Shown here: positions 24,180 to 32,670 of the stretch, piece after piece
Layout of the letters: each line of letters begins with the position of its first letter
Position numbering within the stretch: position 1 is the stretch's first letter
Origin: Acidovorax soli
Lineage (GTDB): Bacteria; Pseudomonadota; Gammaproteobacteria; Burkholderiales; Burkholderiaceae_C
Assembly: GCF_014207955.1 (NCBI RefSeq)
Contig: NZ_JACHLK010000016.1
Span: 1-64,000 of the forward strand
Direction of reading: 5' to 3'
Length of the DNA stretch: 64,000 nt
Made by a program: the position numbers and the translations under genes
The notes under the pieces: generated by a model
Told to the model about the DNA's origin: nothing
Database searches by the model: none
The model's input: only the letters and a program-made list of their open reading frames with translations

Positions 24180-25346
24180 ATGGACTTTGAGCTCACCGAA
24201 GAACAACGCGCCTTTGCCCAGACGGCCCGCGACTTTGCCCGGGCCGAGTTCGCACCGCACGCTGCGCACTGGGATGCCGAAGGCATCTTCCCCAAGGAGG
24301 CCATTGCCAAGGCCGGCGAGCTGGGCTTTTGCGGGCTGTATGCGCCCGAAGCCGCGGGCGGCCTGGCCCTGCCCCGGCTCGACGCCACCCTGGTCTTCGA
24401 GGAAATGGCGGCCGTGGACCCGTCGACCACGGCCTTCATCACCATCCACAACATGGCGACCTGGATGCTGGGCACCTGGGCCACGCCGGCCGTGCGCGAC
24501 CACTGGGGCCCGCTGCTGACCACGGGCGAAAAGCTGGCCTCCTACTGCCTGACGGAGCCCGGCGCGGGCTCGGACGCGGCCTCGCTCAAGACCCGGGCCG
24601 AGCTGGTGGGCGCCGAATATGTGATCAACGGCGCCAAGGCTTTCATCTCGGGCGCGGGCTCCACCGACGTGCTGGTGCTCATGGCGCGCACGGGCGATGC
24701 GGCCTCGGGCGCGGGCGGCATCTCGGCCTTTGCGGTGCCGGCCGATGCGCCCGGCATCAGCTATGGCAAGAAGGAAGAGAAGATGGGCTGGAACAGCCAG
24801 CCCACGCGCACCATCAGCTTCGACAACGTGCGCATCCCGGCCGATCACCTGCTCGGCCGCGAGGGCGAGGGCTTCAAGATCGCGATGAAGGGCCTGGACG
24901 GCGGGCGCATCAACATCGCCACCTGCTCGGTGGGAGCAGCCCAGGGCGCGCTCGCGCAGGCCCAGCAGTACATGCAGGACAGGAAGCAGTTCGGCAAGCC
25001 CATCGCGAGCTTCCAGGCGCTGCAGTTCAAGCTGGCCGACATGGCCACCGAGCTGGTGGCCGCACGCCAGATGGTGCGCCTGGCGGCCAGCAAGCTCGAC
25101 GCGGGCGATGCGAACGCCAGCACCTACTGCGCCATGGCCAAGCGCTTTGCCACCGATGCCGGCTTCACCGTCTGCAACGAGGCGCTGCAATTGCACGGCG
25201 GCTACGGCTACATCCGCGAATACCCGCTGGAGCGCCTGCTGCGCGATGCGCGCGTGCACCAGATCCTGGAGGGCACCAATGAAATCATGCGCGTGATCAT
25301 CGCGCGGCGCATGCTTGATGGCGACGCCCCTGACGTGATCCGCTGA
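24180..25346 (+). CDS. acyl-CoA dehydrogenase, probable isobutyryl-CoA dehydrogenase
   Basis: A 388-residue FAD enzyme that forms the alpha-beta double bond in a short-chain acyl-CoA and passes electrons to ETF. Domains: N-terminal helical (LTEEQRAFAQTARDFARAEFAPHA), middle beta domain with SYCLTEPGAGSDAASLKTRAE, and C-terminal helical domain with QFGKPIASFQALQFKLADM and LQLHGGYGYIREYPLERLLRDARVHQILEGTNEIMR, which contains the catalytic-base glutamate of the family. Standing between mmsA and mmsB it most likely acts on isobutyryl-CoA from valine; close specificities cannot be excluded. Confidence 0.9.
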   Translation: MDFELTEEQRAFAQTARDFARAEFAPHAAHWDAEGIFPKEAIAKAGELGFCGLYAPEAAGGLALPRLDATLVFEEMAAVDPSTTAFITIHNMATWMLGTWATPAVRDHWGPLLTTGEKLASYCLTEPGAGSDAASLKTRAELVGAEYVINGAKAFISGAGSTDVLVLMARTGDAASGAGGISAFAVPADAPGISYGKKEEKMGWNSQPTRTISFDNVRIPADHLLGREGEGFKIAMKGLDGGRINIATCSVGAAQGALAQAQQYMQDRKQFGKPIASFQALQFKLADMATELVAARQMVRLAASKLDAGDANASTYCAMAKRFATDAGFTVCNEALQLHGGYGYIREYPLERLLRDARVHQILEGTNEIMRVIIARRMLDGDAPDVIR

Positions 25347-25358
25347 ACCCACCACCCC

Positions 25359-25808
25359 ATGCCCGCACGCCCGCTCTCCGACGAAACCCTGCACCTGATC
25401 GATGCCGTGCGCACGGCCCTGGAAGCGCGCAGCGACGTGGAGGAACGCACGCTGTTCGGCAGCCATGCCTTCTTCGTGGACGGCAAGATGTGCATCGCCG
25501 TAAAGCACGAGGACCTGCTGGTGCGCCTGCCGCCCGAGCGGCACCCCGAGTTCCAGGAGATGCAGAACACGCGCGAACTCTCGCCGGGCGGCGGCATGAA
25601 GGGCTACTTCTGGATCGAGCCCAACGGCTATGCCACACGCGCGCTGTGGAACTTCTGGGTGCAGGAGGCGCTGGCCTACAACCCGCTGGCCAAAGCCACC
25701 CCGAAACGCAAGCCCGCCGCCACCAAGGCTGCCGCAAAGAAAACACCCACCACGAAGAAGAAGCCCGCGGCCAAGCGCCACAGCATCTTCGAGGCCGACG
25801 ACGACTGA
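25359..25808 (+). CDS. TfoX N-terminal-domain protein with lysine-rich tail
   Basis: A 149-residue protein. Residues 1-108 match the TfoX N-terminal fold (LIDAVRTALEARSDVEERTLFGSHAFFVDGKMCIAVKHEDLLVRL, then PGGGMKGYFWIEP). Instead of the TfoX C-terminal domain it ends in a 40-residue basic tail of KPAATKAAAKKTPTTKKKPAAK type, resembling the histone-H1-like tails of betaproteobacterial DNA-binding proteins. Binding to nucleic acid is therefore plausible. It follows the acyl-CoA dehydrogenase gene after 12 bp and is likely co-transcribed. Confidence 0.8.
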   Translation: MPARPLSDETLHLIDAVRTALEARSDVEERTLFGSHAFFVDGKMCIAVKHEDLLVRLPPERHPEFQEMQNTRELSPGGGMKGYFWIEPNGYATRALWNFWVQEALAYNPLAKATPKRKPAATKAAAKKTPTTKKKPAAKRHSIFEADDD

Positions 25809-25830
25809 CCCCTTTCAGGAGCAGACCACC

Positions 25831-26223
25831 ATGGCACTTCGCATCGTCCGCCTGGGCACGCCACGTGCGCCTGGCGAAGGCACCCGCATCGGCACCGTGC
25901 GCCGGCCGCCGCGCGGCGTGCCCAAAGCCGAGTTCGCCAGCCAGAACTGGTACGACGTGTGGTACCCCCTGCTCTCGCCCAGCGCCGAGCTCATGACCCA
26001 GGGCCAGCAGGCCCAGACCGACAAGGAATGGCAGCTGTTCACCAAACTGTTCCGCAAGGAGCTGGCCCAGCCCGAGGCCAGCCGCACGCTGGACCTCTTG
26101 GCCACCCTGTCGCACCACGGCGCCATGTCGCTCGGCTGCTACTGCGAGAACGAGGCGCGCTGCCACCGCTCCGTGCTGCGCGAGGAACTCGCCGGCCGGG
26201 GCGCAAGCATCGCCGCCGACTGA
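25831..26223 (+). CDS. DUF488 family protein
   Basis: A 130-residue protein with the DUF488 features WYDVWYPLLSPSAEL, a helical middle (DKEWQLFTKLFRKELAQPEASRTLDLLATLSHHGAMSL) and the conserved end motif CYCENEARCHRSVLREEL, with Cys-x-Cys and Cys-His-Arg positions that could bind metal or serve catalysis. Function is not established. ATG at 25831 is preceded by AGGAG, and the gap from the TfoX-like gene is 22 bp, so it is probably part of the valine operon transcript without being part of the pathway. Confidence 0.82.
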   Translation: MALRIVRLGTPRAPGEGTRIGTVRRPPRGVPKAEFASQNWYDVWYPLLSPSAELMTQGQQAQTDKEWQLFTKLFRKELAQPEASRTLDLLATLSHHGAMSLGCYCENEARCHRSVLREELAGRGASIAAD

Positions 26224-26270
26224 AATTTTTCCATCACCAACATCACAACGACACCCAAGGAGATAGCACC

Positions 26271-27158
26271 ATGAAGATCGCATTCATCGGCCTCGGCAAC
26301 ATGGGCGGCCCCATGGCCGTGAACCTGCACAAGGCGGGCCACGAAGTGCGCGCGTTCGACCTGTCGCAGCCCGCGCGCGACAAGCTCGCGGCCGATGGCG
26401 TGGCCATCGCGGCCGACGCCCATGCCGCCGTGCAGGACGCCGAGGTCGTCATCAGCATGCTGCCCGCGAGCCAGCACGTGGACAGCCTGTTCCTGGGTGC
26501 AGGCGAGCTGCTGGCAAAACTGCCCGCCGGCACGCTGGTGATCGACTGCTCGACCATCGCCGCGGCCACCTCGCGCAAGGTGGCCGAGGCCGCCAAGGCC
26601 CGGGGTGTGGCCTTCATCGATGCCCCGGTGTCGGGTGGCACGGGCGGTGCGATTGCGGGCACGCTGACCTTCATGGTGGGCGGCGAAACCGCCGACCTGG
26701 AGCGCGCGCGCCCGGTGCTCGAGAAGATGGGCGCCAACATCTTCCACGCCGGCGGCGTGGGCGCGGGCCAGACGGCCAAGATCTGCAACAACATGCTGCT
26801 GGGCATTCTGATGGCCGGCACCAGCGAGGCCATCGCCCTGGGCGTGGCCAACGGGCTGGACCCCAAGGTGCTGTCGGAGATCATGCGCCGCAGCTCGGGC
26901 GGCAACTGGGCACTGGAGAAGTACAACCCCATGCCCGGCGTGATGGAGACCGCACCTGCGAGCAAGGGCTACGCCGGCGGCTTCGGCACCGACCTGATGC
27001 TCAAGGACCTGGGCCTGGCGCAGGAGAACGCCGCTGCCGTGAAGGCCGCCACCCCGCTGGGTGGCCTGGCGCGCAACCTGTATGCCGCGCACAGCCTGGC
27101 GGGCCATGGCGCGCTGGACTTCTCCAGCATCATCAAGTCGGTGCAAAAGCAGGGCTGA
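26271..27158 (+). CDS. mmsB: 3-hydroxyisobutyrate dehydrogenase
   Basis: A 295-residue NAD-dependent beta-hydroxyacid dehydrogenase that oxidises 3-hydroxyisobutyrate to methylmalonate semialdehyde, the substrate of MmsA. Motifs: Rossmann FIGLGNMGGPMAVNL at the N-terminus, the substrate-binding DAPVSGGTGGAIAGTL, and the catalytic lysine in GAGQTAKICNNMLLG. The tail FGTDLMLKDLGLAQENA is typical of MmsB. Start at 26271 follows AAGGAGAT. It completes the valine set with mmsA and the acyl-CoA dehydrogenase; enoyl-CoA hydratase and 3-hydroxyisobutyryl-CoA hydrolase genes are absent from the window. Confidence 0.95.
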   Translation: MKIAFIGLGNMGGPMAVNLHKAGHEVRAFDLSQPARDKLAADGVAIAADAHAAVQDAEVVISMLPASQHVDSLFLGAGELLAKLPAGTLVIDCSTIAAATSRKVAEAAKARGVAFIDAPVSGGTGGAIAGTLTFMVGGETADLERARPVLEKMGANIFHAGGVGAGQTAKICNNMLLGILMAGTSEAIALGVANGLDPKVLSEIMRRSSGGNWALEKYNPMPGVMETAPASKGYAGGFGTDLMLKDLGLAQENAAAVKAATPLGGLARNLYAAHSLAGHGALDFSSIIKSVQKQG

Positions 27159-27173
27159 GCCTCGCCAAGGACA

Positions 27174-27207
27174 GGCCGGACACCCACCGGGTGCCCGGCC
27201 CTCCTTT
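27174..27207 (+). terminator. probable terminator after mmsB
   Basis: GGCCGG-A-CACCC and GGGTG-C-CCGGCC form an 11-bp stem with one internal mismatch and a 3-nt loop (27174-27200), followed by the pyrimidine run CTCCTTTG. It lies between mmsB and the convergent MFS gene. The weak T-tract lowers confidence. Confidence 0.5.
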
Positions 27208-27222
27208 GCTCCCCACCATCTT

Positions 27223-28491
27223 TCAGTTCGGGTGGCCGATGCCAATGGCCGCGGCTTCGGCCCGTGCGAACGCCCGGGCCAGCCACCATGCCGCGCCCCC
27301 GGCCAGCGCCAGGCTGGCCACCATCGCCACGGCGCCTGCCGCATCCAGCGCCAGGCCGGCCGCCAGGGGCACCAGCATGCGGCTGGCAGCGAACAGGCTG
27401 GCCTGCAGGCCATAGTCGAAGGCCTGCCAGCGCGGCCGCGCGAAATGCATCATGAGCCCGAAGGCGCAGGCCGACGAAGCACCCATGGCCGCAGCCACGC
27501 ACAGCACGGCCAGCACCATGCCCGGCACTGGCGCGCCCAGGGCCAGCACCGCGGCCAGCAGCACCAGCGCACCCGCGTTCAGCGCGGCATAGCCTGCCAC
27601 GGCCCGCGCCAGCCCCCAGCGGCGCGTGAGCCAGGGCGACGCGGCCGCCGAAAGCGCGGCCACCACCCCGCCGCCGATGCCCGCCAGCAGGGCCGCCTGC
27701 GTAGGCGCAAAGCCATGGTCCAGCAGCAGCGGCTTGAGGTAGAACCAGGCGGCGCCGATGAACGGGAAATACACCAGCAACAGCACCGTCCAGCGGCCGA
27801 CCCCTGGCTGCGCAAGGTAGCCCCGCACCATGGCGGGCACACGGCTGGCCGCCGCGCCGGCGTACACCTCGGGAGCCTCTTCCGGCTCACGCACCCGCAG
27901 CAGCAACAGCGCACCCACCGCCAGCGCCGCCGCCAGGCACAGGAACGGCGCGCGCCAGCCCCAGCGCGCCTGCACCAGCAGCATGGCCCCACCGCCCACG
28001 ATGGCGCCCAGCGACAGGGCTGCCGACCGCACACCGCCCGCCCGCATGCGCTCCTGCGCCGGCAGCAGCCGGATGGCCAGGGCACTGACCGGGATGTCCG
28101 CCCAGGTGGCGGCCAGCGCGGCCGCACAAGCCAGGCCGAAGAGCCACGCGCGGTCGGCCAACAACTCCTGCCAGCCCAGCGCTGCCAGCACGGTGGCATA
28201 GGCCAGGCACAGGCCGATGGCCCAGGCACGGTAGTGCGAGCGGCCCGCGGTGCGCGCCTCGACCGGGCGCGCGAGCAAGAACTTGCACAGCGCCGGCAGC
28301 CCCGCCAACTGGAACAGCCCGATGGCCGTGCCCGACCAGCCGTGCTGGCGCAACACCAGCGGCAAGCCGAGCCACAGGTAGACGCTGGGCGCGGCGAGTG
28401 CGAAGTGCAGCCAGCCGAACAGCGCCTGCCTGGCCCACAGGCGGGCGGCGCCGCCAGTCGTGACCGGGGACAGGGTGGAGGAAGCCGTCAT
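27223..28491 (-). CDS. MFS transporter, RhtX/FptX-like siderophore importer
   Basis: A 422-residue inner-membrane protein with about 12 hydrophobic helices. Features shared with the RhtX/FptX group are the N-terminal LFGWLHFALAAPSVYLWLGLPLVLRQHGWSGTAIGLFQLAGLPALCKFLLARPVE, and DIPVSALAIRLLPAQERMRAGGVRSAALSLGAIVGGG. That group moves whole ferric siderophores across the inner membrane without an ABC transporter. The gene is last in a TonB receptor-methyltransferase-MFS row, and its ATG overlaps the methyltransferase stop (ATGA). Function is a family and context inference. Confidence 0.78.
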   Translation of the reverse strand: MTASSTLSPVTTGGAARLWARQALFGWLHFALAAPSVYLWLGLPLVLRQHGWSGTAIGLFQLAGLPALCKFLLARPVEARTAGRSHYRAWAIGLCLAYATVLAALGWQELLADRAWLFGLACAAALAATWADIPVSALAIRLLPAQERMRAGGVRSAALSLGAIVGGGAMLLVQARWGWRAPFLCLAAALAVGALLLLRVREPEEAPEVYAGAAASRVPAMVRGYLAQPGVGRWTVLLLVYFPFIGAAWFYLKPLLLDHGFAPTQAALLAGIGGGVVAALSAAASPWLTRRWGLARAVAGYAALNAGALVLLAAVLALGAPVPGMVLAVLCVAAAMGASSACAFGLMMHFARPRWQAFDYGLQASLFAASRMLVPLAAGLALDAAGAVAMVASLALAGGAAWWLARAFARAEAAAIGIGHPN

Positions 28492-29543
28492 GCGACGCCC
28501 TCCCCGCCCCCGCGCCGGGCCACCAGCACCGTGAGTGACGCCATGGGGAAGGCGCTCGATTCGATGCGCTCGATGCGCTCGAAGCCGGCCTGCGCCAGGG
28601 CCTGCTCCAGCACGCCGCGCGCCGTGACATGCCGCCCCATCATCCGCATCGGGGTATAGAAGGGCAGCACGCGTGCTGCACCCTCGGGCTCGCCGGGCAC
28701 CTCGGCATGGGCGCAGACAAACACCCCGCCTGGCCGCAGTGCGGCATGCACCTTGGCGACGGCCTCGCCGATATCGGGCACGAAATGCAGCACCGACGAA
28801 CACCACACCAGGTCGTAGCCCTGGCCGATGGCATCGCGCCCCAGGTCGCCACCCAGTGTGTCCACCCGTTCGGCGAGCCCGGCCTGTGCAATGTTCTGCG
28901 CCGCCACGGCCACGGTCTCGGGCCAGTCGAACACCGTGGCGCGCAGCCCGGGCTGCTGCCGCGCCAGGGCGATGGCGACCCAGCCCGGGCCACCGCCCAA
29001 GTCCAGGAGATGGCGGGCAGTGCGCAGCTCTGGAACCTGCGTCAGCACGGTCAGCGCCGCAGGCACCGTGACGGCCTGCTGCTCCTGGCCGATCTGCGCC
29101 CGGGCCGCGGCGGCCCAGCCTTCGGCATTGCCGTTGGCAAACGGCGTCCCCGCAGCGGCCGGCCCGGCGGTGAGCTGGGCCTTGAGCAGGGTCGAGGCAT
29201 GTTGCAGCGAGCGCCGGCGGAACAGCCAGGCCGCGCCGCAGGCCTCGGGCGACGCACTGTGCAGAAAGCGCCGCGCGGCGGGCGCCAGGCCGTAGACCGG
29301 CCCGGCATCGCCCTGGACAGCGCTGCGCTCGCACACGCCCATGCTCCAGAGCAGTTCGAGCCAATGGCCGGTATTGGCGGCGTGCCAGCCCTGGGCTGCG
29401 GCCAGGGCGGCGGGTGTCTGCGGCTGCGCGAGCGCATCGATGGCGCCCAGCTCCAGTGCCAAGGCCAGGGCTTCTGCCTGCATGGGGCCGGCGGCCAGCG
29501 TCCAGAAGGCCTGCAGGGGGTGGGGAGTGTCCAGATCGTGCAT
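28488..29543 (-). CDS. class I SAM-dependent methyltransferase (hydroxyindole/O-methyltransferase type)
   Basis: A 351-residue protein with the two-part layout of plant-like O-methyltransferases: an N-terminal helical dimerisation/winged domain (about residues 1-150, EALALALELGAIDALAQPQTPAALAAAQG) and a C-terminal Rossmann domain with the SAM motif LLDLGGGPGWVAIALA, the acidic FDWPETV and the later SSVLHFVPDIGEAVAKVHAALRPGG. The small-molecule substrate is unknown. It lies 10 bp after the TonB receptor gene and overlaps the MFS gene, so it belongs to an iron-chelator uptake operon, an unexpected partner that may modify an imported or exported chelator. Confidence 0.82.
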   Translation of the reverse strand: MHDLDTPHPLQAFWTLAAGPMQAEALALALELGAIDALAQPQTPAALAAAQGWHAANTGHWLELLWSMGVCERSAVQGDAGPVYGLAPAARRFLHSASPEACGAAWLFRRRSLQHASTLLKAQLTAGPAAAGTPFANGNAEGWAAAARAQIGQEQQAVTVPAALTVLTQVPELRTARHLLDLGGGPGWVAIALARQQPGLRATVFDWPETVAVAAQNIAQAGLAERVDTLGGDLGRDAIGQGYDLVWCSSVLHFVPDIGEAVAKVHAALRPGGVFVCAHAEVPGEPEGAARVLPFYTPMRMMGRHVTARGVLEQALAQAGFERIERIESSAFPMASLTVLVARRGGGEGVA

Positions 29544-29553
29544 GCCCGCCCCC

Positions 29554-31581
29554 TCAGATGCGCCAGGTCAGGCGCACACCAACCTCGCGTGGCGGGCTGT
29601 AGACGACCACCTGGCCATTGAGGTAGCCCACCGCGTCGTAGCGTCGGTTAGCCGCATTGCGCACATACCCGGCCAGCTCCCACGGCCCCTGCGCATAGCC
29701 GGCGGACAGGTTCAGCACGCCATAGCTCGGCCGGCTGGCCGTGTTGGCCGCATCCAGGTAGACCTTGCCGACGGCCTGCCATACACCTTGTGCCCACCAG
29801 CCAGCGGGCGCGTCGTAGCGCAGCGCCAGGTGGGCGTTCACGTCGGGCACAAAGGGGTTGCGCTTGCCGTCGTACACCGCCGCGCCATCGCGGAAGCTGC
29901 CAAAGCGCGTGCGGTTCAGGCCCACGGCCGCCTGCATTTGCCAGCCGCCGCCGAACACATAGTCCAGCTCCAGCTCGGCCCCGGTGGAGCGGCCCTGGGC
30001 CGCATTGGTGATGTAGACCACGCCCGGCAGGCCCATCTGCTGCACCTGCATGTTGCGCGCCTGCAGGGTGTACAGCGATGCGGCGTAGCGCAGGCGCTGG
30101 TCCAGCAGCCGGCCCTTGGCGCCCAGCTCCCACGAGCGCACCGTCTCGGGCGCGTAGCTCGGGTAGTTGGCACCGGGGGCGAAGGCATTGAAGCCGCCGG
30201 CACGGAAGCCATCGGCCACGCTGGCATACACCTGGGCCTGCGGTGCCCACTGGTACTGCAGCGACAGCTTGGGCGTGAAGCGCGACCAGTCGGCGCTGCG
30301 CGTGCTGCCACCCGCAGGGGTGAGTTCGACCTGGTTGCGCTCCACACGGGCGCCGGCGGCCAGGGTCCACAGGGGCGCCAGCGGCAGCGTCCAGTGCGTG
30401 AACAGGGCCGTGCTGCGCCCGCCCAGTGCGGCCGTGGGGCGCATCAGGGCCGTGGGCAACTTCTGCTCGTAGTGCAGGTCGTGGTCGTCCTTGTCGGCAT
30501 ACAGGCCGGCCAGCCACTGCGCGCTGCCGGCCTGGCCTTCGAGCCGCAGCTCCTGCGAAATGGTGCGCAGGCGGTAGTCGCGCCCCACATGCAGCAGGTC
30601 GGCGGGCTGGAAATCCGTGTCCTGCAGCACCTTGTCGTCGAAGGCATTGCGCGCGGTGATGGAGCGCAGCTTGAGGCCCGAGGCGAACTCGTGCGCAATG
30701 TCGAGCGACAGCGTGCGGCCCACGGACTCGTTGAAGCCTGGGGTGCCCGAGCGCACCGTGGCGCGCGGCGACTGCACCGCGCCCCACAGCGCCGCACCGT
30801 CGTGCCAGCCCTGCTGGGCATAGCGCAGGTGGGCCTCGGTGTGGGCCGTGGGGGTCCAGCGCAGCACGAAGCGGCCGCTCTGGCGCTCGCGGTCGTCCTC
30901 GCGGCCGCCGGTCACGGTATTGCGGATGAAGCCGTCCTGCGCCGTCCATTCACCCGAGGCGCCTACGTACAGCTCATCGGGCACCAACGCCCGCGAGAGT
31001 TCGAAACGCGCGGCCCGGTGGGCACGGTTGCCGGCCTCGGCCGTGAGCGCGGCATGCGCCTCGTTGCCCGGCTTGCGCGTGAGAATGCTCACCACGCCGG
31101 CCTCGGCATTGCGGCCGTACAGCGTGGACTGCGGCCCGCGCAGCACCTCCACGCGCTCCACGCCCTGCAGGTTGTGCTCGAAGCCCTGGGCCATGAGCGT
31201 GGGCACGCCGTCCACCAGCAACAGCGTGGACGAGGAGAACGAGACGAAGTTGGCCGTGAGCCCGCGCATCACCGGCGGCTGAATGCCCGACTGCCCGAAG
31301 GCCTGGAAGCCGAAGCCCGGCACCTGCGCGGCCAGGGCATCGAGCCCCGTGACCCCGGCCGACTCCATTGCGGCGCCGTCAAGCACCGTCACGCTCGCGG
31401 GCACGGCATCCAGGTTCTCGGCGCGCTTGTTGACGGTGACGGTCACCTCGGGCAAGGCGTCCTGCGCGTGGACTGCTCCGGCCAGGCTGCTGCACATGGC
31501 GAGCCAGCCGAGCGAACGCGCAATGGCTGGTGGGTGGACGGGCCGCCGCTGTGCGCGGCGGTGCAGGTTTCTGGATGGCAT
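29554..31581 (-). CDS. TonB-dependent outer-membrane receptor (siderophore type)
   Basis: A 675-residue receptor. After a signal peptide (SLGWLAMCSSLAGAVHAQ) comes a TonB-box-like segment (LPEVTVTVNKRAENLDAVPASVTVLDG) leading into the plug, which contains QPPVMRGLTANFVSFSSSTLLLVDGVPT and RVEVLRGPQSTLYGRNAEAGVVSILTRKP. The rest is a 22-strand barrel with GFRAGGFNAFAPG and a final strand ending in TWRI. No secretin/STN signalling domain is present at the N-terminus, so transcription is controlled from outside, by the AraC regulator and Fur. The ligand is unknown. The start at 31581 gives the signal peptide. Confidence 0.92.
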   Translation of the reverse strand: MPSRNLHRRAQRRPVHPPAIARSLGWLAMCSSLAGAVHAQDALPEVTVTVNKRAENLDAVPASVTVLDGAAMESAGVTGLDALAAQVPGFGFQAFGQSGIQPPVMRGLTANFVSFSSSTLLLVDGVPTLMAQGFEHNLQGVERVEVLRGPQSTLYGRNAEAGVVSILTRKPGNEAHAALTAEAGNRAHRAARFELSRALVPDELYVGASGEWTAQDGFIRNTVTGGREDDRERQSGRFVLRWTPTAHTEAHLRYAQQGWHDGAALWGAVQSPRATVRSGTPGFNESVGRTLSLDIAHEFASGLKLRSITARNAFDDKVLQDTDFQPADLLHVGRDYRLRTISQELRLEGQAGSAQWLAGLYADKDDHDLHYEQKLPTALMRPTAALGGRSTALFTHWTLPLAPLWTLAAGARVERNQVELTPAGGSTRSADWSRFTPKLSLQYQWAPQAQVYASVADGFRAGGFNAFAPGANYPSYAPETVRSWELGAKGRLLDQRLRYAASLYTLQARNMQVQQMGLPGVVYITNAAQGRSTGAELELDYVFGGGWQMQAAVGLNRTRFGSFRDGAAVYDGKRNPFVPDVNAHLALRYDAPAGWWAQGVWQAVGKVYLDAANTASRPSYGVLNLSAGYAQGPWELAGYVRNAANRRYDAVGYLNGQVVVYSPPREVGVRLTWRI

Positions 31582-31651
31582 GGCTTCCTCTCGGGTGGTG
31601 TGCGCGCAGGCCTCTCGGTCCACGCAATGCGATGGGGTCCATGCTAGGAAA

Positions 31652-31670
31652 GATGAGAATCGCTATCATT
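31652..31670. promoter_or_regulatory. Fur box between the TonB receptor gene and the AraC regulator gene
   Basis: GATGAGAATCGCTATCATT matches 16 of 19 positions of the form AATGAGAATCATTATCATT often found ahead of TonB receptor genes. It lies 71 bases upstream of the receptor start and 62 bases upstream of the divergent regulator start, so ferric-uptake repression of both is likely. Confidence 0.8.
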
Positions 31671-31731
31671 CAGATACTTATGCGCGGCGGAGCATTCCGT
31701 ATGCGCAGCGCCCTACCCGCCCCCTCCCCCC

Positions 31732-32661
31732 ATGCCCGCGCGCCCGCCCGCCACCGCAGCCCGCACCGCCCCACCCGGCTGGACGCGCCAGGCCTTGCCT
31801 GCCGAGCTGGGCGACTGCCATGCCGAGCGCTTCACCCTGGGCGACGGGCTGGTGCTGGCGCGCTCGCTCTACCACCCGCTGCGTGACCTGGTGGAGGAAA
31901 GCGTGAACACCGATGCCGCGCGCACCCTGGTCATCACGCTGGGGCTGTCGGGCGAATCGGGCTATGTGGCACGCGACGGCGCCACGCTGCGCTTTGGTGC
32001 GGGCCACACCACGCTGGCGGCCTTCAGCGGCAGCCATGGAGAACGCCGCTATGCCGCGGGCCAGCCTGTGCGCCAGTTGCGCCTGCTGCTCAGCGGCGAG
32101 GCGCTGGACCGCTATGTGGGCCCCGAGCTGTCCGAGCGGATGACCCGGGTGCGCGGCGTGCGCCAGCTCGACCACTACCGTTCCACGCCCGCCAGCCTGG
32201 CGCACGCGCGGCGGCTGGCACAACCCCCGGCGGGCCGGGCCACCGACACGCTCGACCTGCACATCGCCATGCTCAGCCTGGCCGCACTGGAACTGCGCCA
32301 CCTGGCGCCTGCGCCGGTGCTGGCCCCGCGCCACAGCGACGACGACCTGGCCCGGCTGGAGCGCGCCCGCGACCTGCTGGCCACGCAGATGGACCGTGAG
32401 CTCACCCTGGCCTACCTGGCGGGCGCCGTGGGGCTCAACGAATTCAAGCTCAAGCAGGGCTTTCGCGACGTGTTCGGCACCAGCCCGCACCGCATGCTGC
32501 TGGAGCTGCGCATGCGCCGCGCCTGGGCCCTGCTGGAGACCGGCTGCCAGGTGGCCCAGGCCGGCTACCAGGTGGGCTATGCCCACCCGCCCAACTTCAG
32601 CGCAGCGTTCACGCGCTTTTTCGGCCGCACGCCCAAGTCGGTGTTCGGGCGGCGCTCCTGA
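31732..32661 (+). CDS. AraC family regulator, PchR-like (siderophore uptake)
   Basis: A 309-residue activator. The C-terminal 100 residues hold the two helix-turn-helices (LARARDLLATQMDRELTLAYLAGAVGLNEFKLKQGFRDVFGTSPHRMLLELRMRRAWALLETGCQVAQAGYQVGYAHPPNFSAAFTRFFGRTPKSV pattern, with the conserved GY..P.NFS.AF.R.FG.TP). The N-terminal domain resembles PchR-type sensors that bind ferric siderophores (LVITLGLSGESGYVARDGATLRFGAGHTTLAAF). Divergence from the TonB receptor gene across a Fur box makes it the local activator. The start at 31732 is the first ATG; an internal start is possible. Confidence 0.85.
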   Translation: MPARPPATAARTAPPGWTRQALPAELGDCHAERFTLGDGLVLARSLYHPLRDLVEESVNTDAARTLVITLGLSGESGYVARDGATLRFGAGHTTLAAFSGSHGERRYAAGQPVRQLRLLLSGEALDRYVGPELSERMTRVRGVRQLDHYRSTPASLAHARRLAQPPAGRATDTLDLHIAMLSLAALELRHLAPAPVLAPRHSDDDLARLERARDLLATQMDRELTLAYLAGAVGLNEFKLKQGFRDVFGTSPHRMLLELRMRRAWALLETGCQVAQAGYQVGYAHPPNFSAAFTRFFGRTPKSVFGRRS

Positions 32662-32670
32662 CCACGGCCC

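Noticed and set aside
28488-29543. A siderophore biosynthesis role for the methyltransferase
   Set aside because: No NRPS, NIS synthetase or other synthesis gene lies in the window, so a biosynthetic operon is not supported; a role in handling an imported chelator fits better.
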